Shown: piece after piece, positions 1-6,186 of the stretch
Layout: each line of letters starts with the position of its first letter
Numbering within the stretch: the stretch's first letter is position 1
Assembly (NCBI GenBank): GCA_036390755.1
Contig: DASWBH010000254.1
Span: 1-14,147, forward strand
DNA from: DASVHS01 sp036390755
GTDB taxonomy: Bacteria; Acidobacteriota; Thermoanaerobaculia; Gp7-AA8
Direction: 5' to 3'
DNA length: 14,147 bases
Program-made: the position numbers and the translations under genes
Notes under the pieces: generated by a model
Database searches by the model: none
What the model was told of the DNA's origin: nothing
What the model saw: the letters and a program-made list of their open reading frames with translations, nothing else

Positions 1-301
1 CGATGCCCAGCCGTTCGTGAACGCGAGCGAGGATATCGAGCATCGGCTTTGCGTCGGGAACGGGGCCGGTGTGATGGCCGCCGGCAAAAAGATTGATGTT
101 GAGCGGACGATCCTGGATCAGCGAACGGACTCGCGCGACGACGTCGCGGATCTCGGCCGGTGTCAGATACGCAGCGCCGAACGAGCCGAGGCCGCCCGCG
201 TTGGCGACGGCGGCGATGAGCTCGGGCGTGCCGGGACCGCCGCCCATGGGCGCGAGGATGATCGGGTGCTGAATTCGCAGGCGTTGAACGAACGGATGCA
301 T
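1..301 (-). CDS. Nitronate monooxygenase (2-nitropropane dioxygenase family), N-terminal part, cut by window edge
   Basis: Reading the minus strand from an ATG at 301-299 gives an open frame of about 100 codons running off the left edge. It starts MHPFVQRLRIQHPIILAPMG and continues with a GGGPGTPELIAAVANAGGLG stretch and then NINLFAGG. The early PI-x-x-APM motif, the ELAAAV-NAGGLG-type helix-turn and the following strand with N-x-N-L-F are the hallmark beginning of the FMN-dependent nitronate monooxygenase TIM barrel. These enzymes oxidise alkyl nitronates or propionate-3-nitronate in the cytoplasm. The FMN-phosphate site and catalytic His lie beyond the edge, so substrate class cannot be judged. 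The start was chosen because it directly precedes the conserved motif. No Shine-Dalgarno is visible, but TATCCT sits 9 nt before the ATG, so the mRNA may be leaderless. Its start overlaps that of the divergent hydrolase. Confidence 0.88.
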   Translation of the reverse strand, partial: MHPFVQRLRIQHPIILAPMGGGPGTPELIAAVANAGGLGSFGAAYLTPAEIRDVVARVRSLIQDRPLNINLFAGGHHTGPVPDAKPMLDILARVHERLGI

Positions 302-304
302 GGA

Positions 305-1483
305 ATGCGAAGGATAGCCGAACGTGCCGCGCTCACGATCGTCGCGATGTTCATCGCGACCGCAGCGCTCGCGGTGAATGGCGCGCCTGCCCTGCTGTGG
401 GGCGAATTGCCTGCCGGACCGTACGCCGTCGGCTATCGCGTGATTTACGAGCGCGATCGTTCGCAGCCGTGGAGCGGCAACGCCGGGCGTCCGGTTCGCA
501 TCGCGATGTGGTATCCGGCGGCGCCCGGTGTCGACTCCGATCCGATGCGTTACGTCGATTACCTGCTTTACGGGGGACCGGAGGATTTCGCGGACATCGA
601 TCAGCCGCTCGAGGAGAACGACCGGCAGAGCTGGATCAGCGATCTCAGCGAAGTCAGTTCCGAGGGACCGGCGATCGCGGCGCGTCTGTTCGCGACGCCG
701 ACCGCTGCGCATCGCGATGCCGCTCCGGCGCGCGGGCGTTTTCCCCTCGTGCTGTACTCGCCAGGGCTCGGATCGCGCGGCGATTCGAACGCAGAGCTCG
801 GCGAGTTTCTCGCGAGCCACGGGTACGTCGTTGCGACCGTGCCGAACATCGGCGCGTCCGCCGAGCATCTGGAGATGGGCAACTCCGCGGCCGACCTCGA
901 GCGACACACCCGCGACGTCGAGTTCGCGTGGTCACACGTGAAACAACTCCCATTCGTCGACGACACGAACGTCGCGACGGTCGGTCACAGCGTCGGCGGG
1001 ATCGTCGCGCTCTACCTCGCGATGCGGCATCCCGAGATCAAGGCCGTGATTTCGCTCGACGGATCGTTCGGCTTTGTCGGTCATGTCGAGCACATGACGC
1101 GCCTGCCGCAGTACGCGCCGGCGAAGGTCACCGCGTCGCTTCTCGATCTCCGGCGCGCAAACCACGCGCAAGGTGCGACGTACGACCGCATCGTCGTCCG
1201 CGCGTTGCGCCGCTCGGATCGCTACCTCGTTTCGCTGCCGCGCATGTTCCACGGCGACTTCACGGAGTTCGGCACGATCGGTCAGCTCCTGTCCGTTCCG
1301 CTTCCGCCGAACAACGAAGGCCGAACGCGCCGCACGGGCTACGAAGGCAATCAGCACGCGTATCGCGCGGCGCTCGATTTTCTCGACACGAAACTTCGCG
1401 GCGGGGCGGATGCCATGCGGAGGTTTCGCGTCGACGTCGCTGGTGTCAATGGGGCGGTGCTGGAGTACTTCCGGCGCCGCTGA
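305..1483 (+). CDS. Exported alpha/beta hydrolase, PAF-acetylhydrolase/dienelactone-hydrolase-like
   Basis: Predicted 392-residue serine hydrolase. The N-terminus (MRRIAERAAL, then a hydrophobic run ending ATAALAV) looks like a Sec signal peptide, so export to the periplasm or beyond is likely. The nucleophile elbow GHSVGG places the catalytic Ser at 229. The acid is probably Asp252 in ISLDGS and the base His316 in FHGDF. A YSPGLGS strand-turn upstream would supply the oxyanion hole. Overall order and length match bacterial relatives of platelet-activating-factor acetylhydrolase and chlorophyllase/dienelactone hydrolases; the actual ester substrate is unknown. The frame is open back to position 17, but that part is antisense to the nitronate monooxygenase gene, so I start at 305; an in-frame ATG at 296 is the alternative. 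No good Shine-Dalgarno is visible for either. The 3' end overlaps the convergent beta-lactamase-fold gene by 38 bp. Confidence 0.85.
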   Translation: MRRIAERAALTIVAMFIATAALAVNGAPALLWGELPAGPYAVGYRVIYERDRSQPWSGNAGRPVRIAMWYPAAPGVDSDPMRYVDYLLYGGPEDFADIDQPLEENDRQSWISDLSEVSSEGPAIAARLFATPTAAHRDAAPARGRFPLVLYSPGLGSRGDSNAELGEFLASHGYVVATVPNIGASAEHLEMGNSAADLERHTRDVEFAWSHVKQLPFVDDTNVATVGHSVGGIVALYLAMRHPEIKAVISLDGSFGFVGHVEHMTRLPQYAPAKVTASLLDLRRANHAQGATYDRIVVRALRRSDRYLVSLPRMFHGDFTEFGTIGQLLSVPLPPNNEGRTRRTGYEGNQHAYRAALDFLDTKLRGGADAMRRFRVDVAGVNGAVLEYFRRR

Positions 1484-2807
1484 CGCGCTTGAAAGCCCAG
1501 ACGAACATCTGCAGGAGCTCGGGCGTGCCGTCATCGCGCGTCATGATCGCGAATTCCTGCGTGATGCCCGGTCGCGGGTTCACCTGAAAGCGATTCTCGG
1601 CGGTTTTGCGGATCTCCGCTTCCGTCCCGTTTTGTTTGAGGAACAACTGCTCGCCGCGTCGCTCGATGTCGATCGTCCAGCGATTCGAATAAGAGCCCGG
1701 CAGCACGGCGAGGTCGCGCGCCGTAAGGGGAATGTCAGCAGTGGCCGGCGGCGTATTGCTCGCGACGACTCCGAACGATTCGACCGCGGCGTCGAGCGTG
1801 CGGCGGAATCGCGCGTTGTCACGATTCGCGCAGACGATGACGCCTGATTTGCCCGACGGCACGAGCCGCGTCTCGCAACTGAGACCCGGCATCGTTCCAC
1901 CGTGCTCGGCGACGAGCGTGCCGCCGACGTCGCGAACGAACAGGCCGTAGCCGTAGCTCGCGCCCGGAATCACGTTGCTGTGGATCGGCACGTTACGCGT
2001 GGTCATCATCGGCAGCGGCGACGCTGGATCGGTCAGCAGGAACAGAAGCAGATGTCCGAGATCGGTGATGCTCGCGTACGCGTAGCCCGCGGGCCAGAAG
2101 CGCGTGTCGTTCGAGAAGGGCCGCACCACTTTCGCTCTGCCATCTTCGACCACGTGGCCGACGGCGAGCGGATGCGACATCGCCATCGTCGGACGGAAGG
2201 TCGCGTCGCGCATTCCGGCACGCGCGAACAGGTCGGCCATCGCATCGGCGTAAGGCTTCTTCGCCACACTCTCCAGGACAGCGCCCGCCACGGAGTAGCC
2301 GCTGTTCGAGTAGGAGAAGACACGCCCCGGCGCGGCGATGAAATCCTTCTCTCCGAGCGTGCGGGCGTACGCGGCGAGCGCCGATTCGGCCTGCGGCCCG
2401 GTCGCCGGTGCGGAGTCGGCGAGACCGGAGCTCTGCGACAACAGTTCGTGCAGCGTGACGCGCGCGAGCGCCGGCGAGAGGCCCGTCAGGTAGGACCCGA
2501 TCGGCTTCTGCAGATCGACTTTCCCGCTGCGCGCGTAGTCGAGCAACGCCGCCGCGGTCATGAGTTTCGTCAGCGAGCCGACGTGGAAGAGAGTCTGGGC
2601 CGTCACCAGTGTCGACGATTCGACGTTCGCGACACCGGCGGCGTCGACGGCGACGAGATTTCCGTCGCGAACGACTGCGATCGCGGCGCCCGGAGTGTTC
2701 GTGCCGCGCAGCTCGTCCGTAAGAACGGTCTTGATCGCGTCCGGAACCGGCTGCGCGGTTCCGGGGATCGCGATCGCCGCGGCGAACAACATCGATCGCC
2801 CGATCAT
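1446..2807 (-). CDS. Exported serine hydrolase, beta-lactamase/D-Ala-D-Ala carboxypeptidase fold (class C-like)
   Basis: Predicted 453 residues with a short hydrophobic N-terminus ending PGTAQP, consistent with a signal peptide. The penicillin-binding motifs are in order: S78-L-T-K81 (nucleophile and general base), Y166-S-N168, and H302-G-G304 in place of K-T-G. This triad, with HxG as the third box, is typical of the Pfam Beta-lactamase family of class C-like esterases, peptidases and EstB/DD-peptidase homologues rather than true AmpC. A C-terminal region (about 355-445) resembles the small beta-rich tail (DUF3471-like) common in these proteins. Substrate could be a peptide, ester or cell-wall fragment; resistance to beta-lactams should not be assumed. 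The gene is divergent from kdsA with only 32 bp between start codons and overlaps the hydrolase 3' end by 38 bp. Confidence 0.88.
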   Translation of the reverse strand: MIGRSMLFAAAIAIPGTAQPVPDAIKTVLTDELRGTNTPGAAIAVVRDGNLVAVDAAGVANVESSTLVTAQTLFHVGSLTKLMTAAALLDYARSGKVDLQKPIGSYLTGLSPALARVTLHELLSQSSGLADSAPATGPQAESALAAYARTLGEKDFIAAPGRVFSYSNSGYSVAGAVLESVAKKPYADAMADLFARAGMRDATFRPTMAMSHPLAVGHVVEDGRAKVVRPFSNDTRFWPAGYAYASITDLGHLLLFLLTDPASPLPMMTTRNVPIHSNVIPGASYGYGLFVRDVGGTLVAEHGGTMPGLSCETRLVPSGKSGVIVCANRDNARFRRTLDAAVESFGVVASNTPPATADIPLTARDLAVLPGSYSNRWTIDIERRGEQLFLKQNGTEAEIRKTAENRFQVNPRPGITQEFAIMTRDDGTPELLQMFVWAFKRVSGAGSTPAPPH

Positions 2808-2824
2808 CGTCGTTCGCAGCCTAA

Positions 2825-2830
2825 TACAAT
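2825..2830 (+). promoter_or_regulatory. Putative -10 box (TACAAT) of kdsA
   Basis: TACAAT matches the sigma-70 -10 consensus at 5 of 6 positions and lies 9 nt before the kdsA ATG, inside the 32-bp divergent gap. A transcript from here would have an almost absent leader, agreeing with the lack of a Shine-Dalgarno. No convincing -35 is seen at the expected distance, which would fall in the start of the divergent gene. Confidence 0.4.
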
Positions 2831-2839
2831 GCCGCGCGC

Positions 2840-3679
2840 ATGACCGCCACCCGCTCGATCCCGATTACCTCCGACATCGCCTTCGGCGGCGACGATCCTC
2901 CCCTCTTCATCGCCGGCCCCTGCGTGATCGAGTCGCGCGAACATGCATTGTCGATGGCGCGTATCCTTCGCAAGCTGCGCGATGAACTGACGATCAACCT
3001 CGTCTTCAAGTCGTCGTTCGACAAGGCCAACCGAACATCCATCGAGTCGTTTCGCGGCCCCGGCCTCGAAGAAGGTCTGGACATTCTTCGCCGGGTGAAA
3101 GAGGAGACCGGGCTGCCGCTGATCTCCGACATTCACGAGCCGTGGCAGGCCGCGCCGGCTGCGGAGGTCCTCGACATCCTGCAGATCCCGGCGTTCCTCT
3201 GCCGGCAGACGGACCTCGTTGCCGCGGCGGCGCGGACCGGCAAGGCAGTGTCTGTGAAGAAGGGGCAGTTCCTCTCGCCCGAGGAGACGAAGAACATCAT
3301 TGATAAAGGGCGTGAAGCGGGGAACGATCGCGTCTTCATCACCGAGCGCGGATCGTCGTTCGGCTATCAGAACCTCGTCGTCGACATGCGCGCGTTCCCG
3401 ATCATCCGCGGCTTCGGCGCGCCGGTCGTGTACGACATCACGCACTCGATGCAGAAGCCGGGCGGCGAAGGAAAGCAGACCGGCGGCACGCCCGAGTTCG
3501 CGCGCCCGCTCGCGCGCGCCGCGGCCGCCGCGGGCGCCGACGGCTTCTTCATGGAGGTGCACGACAACCCGCCCGCGGCGCTCTCCGACCGCACGACGCA
3601 GATCCGCCCGGAGGCGGCGCGCGCGATCATCGAGGATGTGCTGAGGATCAAAGCGGCGTTGTCATTCCGAGCGCCGTAG
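2840..3679 (+). CDS. kdsA: 3-deoxy-8-phosphooctulonate (KDO-8-P) synthase, metal-dependent class
   Basis: Condenses phosphoenolpyruvate with arabinose-5-phosphate to KDO-8-phosphate, the committed step to KDO for lipopolysaccharide; cytoplasmic. The 279-residue length is normal for the family. Diagnostic motifs are GPCVIES (25-32), FKSSFDKANRTS (56-67), FRGPGLEEGL, IPAFLCRQTDL, KKGQFLSP, ERGSSFGYQNLVVDMR and DITHSMQ. Cys28, His202, Glu239 and Asp250 have exactly the spacing of the four metal ligands of the Aquifex enzyme (Cys11, His185, Glu222, Asp233). By contrast, E. coli KdsA has Asn at the first position, so this should be the metal-requiring class. The last five codons and the stop lie inside a palindromic repeat beginning at 3661. 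There is no neighbouring kdsB, kdsC or kdsD. The ATG at 2840 is the only sensible start. Confidence 0.97.
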   Translation: MTATRSIPITSDIAFGGDDPPLFIAGPCVIESREHALSMARILRKLRDELTINLVFKSSFDKANRTSIESFRGPGLEEGLDILRRVKEETGLPLISDIHEPWQAAPAAEVLDILQIPAFLCRQTDLVAAAARTGKAVSVKKGQFLSPEETKNIIDKGREAGNDRVFITERGSSFGYQNLVVDMRAFPIIRGFGAPVVYDITHSMQKPGGEGKQTGGTPEFARPLARAAAAAGADGFFMEVHDNPPAALSDRTTQIRPEAARAIIEDVLRIKAALSFRAP

Positions 3680-3753
3680 AGCGCGAGGAATCTGGGCGGG
3701 GGCACGTCCTACCCCCGCCCAGATTCCTCGCCGTCTTCGCGGCTCGGAATGAC
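3661..3753. repeat. Palindromic REP-like repeat, copy 1, between convergent genes
   Basis: The outer arms are GTCATTCCGAGC (3661-3672) and its exact complement at 3742-3753. The inner arms at 3683-3702 and 3712-3731 form a perfect 20-bp stem around a 9-nt loop. Between the arms sits an imperfect middle section. The right half closely matches a second copy at 7868-7959. The element fills the gap between the convergent kdsA and sigma genes, so a hairpin can form in either transcript. It may act as a bidirectional transcription-stop or mRNA-end-protecting element, though it has no U tract. It resembles dispersed ATTCCGAGC/GAGGAATC repeats common in GC-rich genomes. Confidence 0.9.
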
Positions 3754-3760
3754 GTCCGGC

Positions 3761-4840
3761 TCAGAATGCCGATTTGATGATCATCGTCATCAGCGTGAAC
3801 CCCCCGATCGTCGCCGCACCCGCCTGCGACGTCGTCGCGTACATCCACTTCCGCCGGTGCTGTTTCGCCACCTCCGGGTCGACCTCGCACTCCCATCGCC
3901 AGCGGCGCTCGAGAATGCGCGGCAGCCTCACGTGGTAGAGGTACGCGTACGCCGCCATGAAAGCGAGCGCCGCGAACCCGGCGAGCCAGTGCGGCGGCGG
4001 GCCGCTGGTGACCGTGAACGGCAGAAGCACAGACGTCACGAGCATCAGCGTGATGGCGTGATTCCGAAAGACGCGCAACTCGCGCGCCTCCTGATCGTCG
4101 AAGATCGGCTCGAGGTGCTTCATGCCGATCACCACGCCGGCAGCTCCGACGATCCCGCCGAAAAGCGACGCGAGCGACAGTGCGCTGACTGACTTGGTCG
4201 TCGCCATTGCCACGGCGGCAGCAGCCGGAGGCGCCGCTGCGCCAAGCGAGCTCGCGATCACGGTGACGAACGCGGCGCCCGGCGCGGTGCGCGCGACTGT
4301 GCGGCCGAACCGCGCCAGCATCTGCTCCCGAATTTTCGCCCGAGCGCGCGACAGGCGCTGCTTCACCGCATCTTCGGAGATTCCGAGAAGCTCGGACACG
4401 TGACGCGTGGAACTGCCTTCGCGGTAGTACAGGATCACGACCTCGCGGGCATCCTCCGGCAGATCGTCGATCACGTCGCGCAAGACCGCGCGCTCTTCAT
4501 CCTTCAGCAGTTCGTCGGCCGGCGACGGGCGATCGTCGACGGCAGCAGCGATCGCCGCGTCGTCCCCGCGCTCGTGTCCGTGCTCGCGCAGCCAGAGATG
4601 CGCCTGATTGCGCGTGATCTGACGGATCCACGGCAGAAAGCTCGACGGATTCCGAAGCTTCCGCAGGTTCGTCCAGACGGCCAGGAACACTTCCTGCGCG
4701 ACGTCCTCGCTCGCATCGACGTTCCGCACGATCGCCAGCGCGATCGCGCTCACGACGTTCGCCGACTCCTCGACCAGGCGCAGATAAGCCGCCTCGTCGC
4801 CTCGCACCGCCAGCGCAACATCCGCTTCGACAACGCTCAT
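3761..4840 (-). CDS. ECF-type sigma-70 factor with C-terminal multi-pass membrane tail
   Basis: Predicted 359 residues. Residues about 15-88 are sigma region 2 (VDASEDVAQEVFLAVW, then the PWIRQITRNQA stretch) and about 113-172 are region 4 with its helix-turn-helix (HVSELLGISEDAVKQRLSRA). An ordinary ECF factor would end near residue 180. Here a further 180 residues follow, with hydrophobic segments around 190-213, 217-240, 261-279, 285-303 and 341-356 and a basic linker near 305-332. The protein is thus probably anchored in the inner membrane, and the tail could take the place of the separate anti-sigma factor, which is absent nearby. Start at 4840 was chosen because GGAGG lies 10 nt before this ATG and the conserved region begins here; the frame is open further upstream but that part is untranslated terminator and metK antisense frame. 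Comparable sigma factors with fused membrane tails are known in several ECF groups. Confidence 0.9.
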   Translation of the reverse strand: MSVVEADVALAVRGDEAAYLRLVEESANVVSAIALAIVRNVDASEDVAQEVFLAVWTNLRKLRNPSSFLPWIRQITRNQAHLWLREHGHERGDDAAIAAAVDDRPSPADELLKDEERAVLRDVIDDLPEDAREVVILYYREGSSTRHVSELLGISEDAVKQRLSRARAKIREQMLARFGRTVARTAPGAAFVTVIASSLGAAAPPAAAAVAMATTKSVSALSLASLFGGIVGAAGVVIGMKHLEPIFDDQEARELRVFRNHAITLMLVTSVLLPFTVTSGPPPHWLAGFAALAFMAAYAYLYHVRLPRILERRWRWECEVDPEVAKQHRRKWMYATTSQAGAATIGGFTLMTMIIKSAF

Positions 4841-4842
4841 AC

Positions 4843-4883
4843 AAAAAAACCCTCCGCCGTCTGAGTAACGGCGGAGGGAAAAA
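4843..4883 (-). terminator. Rho-independent terminator of metK, overlapping the ribosome-binding site of the next gene
   Basis: On the minus strand a perfect 11-bp stem, CCCTCCGCCGT (4878-4868) with ACGGCGGAGGG (4860-4850), encloses a 7-nt loop and is followed by seven T (4849-4843). It begins 24 nt after the metK stop. The 3' arm contains GGAGG (4855-4851), the only Shine-Dalgarno for the sigma gene starting at 4840. On the plus strand the stem is followed by A rather than T, so it works in one direction only. Confidence 0.9.
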
Positions 4884-4901
4884 GGTGACAGGCGGCCTCG
4901 A

Positions 4902-6077
4902 CTAAACCGTGACGACTTCCGGCGCGCCGACTCCGGCCGTCGCGCGCAGAGCGCTGGCCTTGTCGGTCGCTTCCCACGTGAACTCCGGCTCGCTGCGGCC
5001 GAAGTGACCATACACCGCGGTCTTCTTGAAGATCGGGCGGCGGAGCTTGAGCGCTTCGATGATGCCGCGCGGCGTCATCTGGAAGTGCTCGCGGACGAGC
5101 TCTGCGAGCTTCGCCGGATCCATTTTCGACGTGCCGAACGTCTCGATGAAGACCGACACCGGATCGGCGACGCCGATCGCATACGCGAGCTGCACTTCGA
5201 CTTCGTCAGCAATTCCCGACGCGACGAGATTCTTCGCGATGTGCCGGGCCATGTAGCAGGCCGAGCGATCCACCTTGGTGGGATCTTTTCCGGAGAAGGC
5301 ACCGCCGCCGTGACGGCCGCGTCCACCGTACGTGTCGACGATGATCTTGCGTCCGGTGAGGCCGGTGTCGCCCTGCGGTCCGCCGATGACGAAGCGGCCG
5401 GTCGGGTTGATGTGGAACACCGTCTCGTTGTCGAGCAGCTCCGCCGGGACGACAGGCTTGATGACCTTCTCGACGACGGCGTCGCGCAGATCGCGGTTGC
5501 TCACGCTCGGCGAGTGCTGCGTCGAGATCACGATCGCGCTCGCGCGGATGGGACGCTTTCCTTCGTATTCGATCGTGACCTGCGACTTGCCATCGGGGCG
5601 AAGGAAGTCGAGCTCGTTGCCCTTGCGCACTTCGGTCAGGCGGCGCACGAGCTTGTGCGCGAGCGTGATCGGGAGCGGCATCAGCTCCTGCGTCTCGCGG
5701 CAGGCGAAGCCGAACATGAGGCCCTGATCGCCCGCACCGCCGGTGTCGACGCCCTGGGCGATGTCAGGCGACTGCGGATCGATCGATGAGACGACCGCGC
5801 AGGTCTCGCTGTCGAAGCCGTACTTCGCACGGGTGTAGCCGATCTCCCGGATCGTGTTGCGCACGATCGACGGAAAGTCGACGTAAGTCTTGGTCGTGAT
5901 CTCACCCGAGATCATGGCCAGACCGGTCGTGACGAGCGTCTCGCACGCCACGCGGCCCAGCGGATCCTCGGCCATGACCGCGTCGAGGATCGCGTCGGAG
6001 ATCTGGTCAGCAATTTTGTCGGGGTGGCCTTCGGTGACAGATTCCGACGTGAATAGATGTCTGTGATTCTTCGCCAT
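4902..6077 (-). CDS. metK: S-adenosylmethionine synthetase
   Basis: Makes S-adenosylmethionine from methionine and ATP, releasing phosphate and pyrophosphate; cytoplasmic, Mg and K dependent, usually a tetramer. The 391-residue length fits the bacterial family. Visible motifs are FTSESVTEGHPDKIADQ (9-25, with His18 and the Mg-binding Asp20), GAGDQG (114-119), the glycine-rich DTYGGRGRHGGGAFSGKDP (248-266) and DRSACYMARHIAKN. The start at 6077 directly precedes the conserved N-terminus and has AGGAG about 10 nt upstream; the frame is open to 6239 but that extension is non-coding. A good promoter lies at 6114-6142, giving a leader of about 30 nt, too short for a SAM-sensing riboswitch. A strong terminator follows. 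Confidence 0.98.
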   Translation of the reverse strand: MAKNHRHLFTSESVTEGHPDKIADQISDAILDAVMAEDPLGRVACETLVTTGLAMISGEITTKTYVDFPSIVRNTIREIGYTRAKYGFDSETCAVVSSIDPQSPDIAQGVDTGGAGDQGLMFGFACRETQELMPLPITLAHKLVRRLTEVRKGNELDFLRPDGKSQVTIEYEGKRPIRASAIVISTQHSPSVSNRDLRDAVVEKVIKPVVPAELLDNETVFHINPTGRFVIGGPQGDTGLTGRKIIVDTYGGRGRHGGGAFSGKDPTKVDRSACYMARHIAKNLVASGIADEVEVQLAYAIGVADPVSVFIETFGTSKMDPAKLAELVREHFQMTPRGIIEALKLRRPIFKKTAVYGHFGRSEPEFTWEATDKASALRATAGVGAPEVVTV

Positions 6078-6113
6078 GTCGTGTGAGCTCCTGAGGTCGT
6101 GAGGGAAAAAGGC

Positions 6114-6142
6114 ATCGTAGCAAGCGGCTCCGGAGCGGTCAA
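6114..6142 (-). promoter_or_regulatory. Sigma-70 promoter of metK
   Basis: On the minus strand TTGACC (6142-6137) and TACGAT (6119-6114) are separated by exactly 17 bp. They match the -35 and -10 consensus at 5/6 and 4/6 positions. Transcription would start near 6107, about 30 nt before the metK ATG, with AGGAG inside that leader. Confidence 0.75.
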
Positions 6143-6186
6143 CGCTCCACACGGCCTCGGCAGTCGTCTTGCAGTTGGGCGGCTCA

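Noticed and set aside
17..304. An extended N-terminus for the alpha/beta hydrolase back to position 17
   Set aside because: That part is the antisense of a clear nitronate monooxygenase start, and the extension would bury the signal peptide.
1446..2807. A true beta-lactamase resistance gene
   Set aside because: It has SxxK and YxN but HGG instead of KTG, plus a long C-terminal extension, as in the broad esterase/peptidase relatives; resistance cannot be inferred.
6078..6186. A SAM-sensing riboswitch before metK
   Set aside because: The strong promoter at 6114-6142 leaves a leader of only about 30 nt, and no conserved SAM aptamer pattern is visible in the 109-bp divergent gap.
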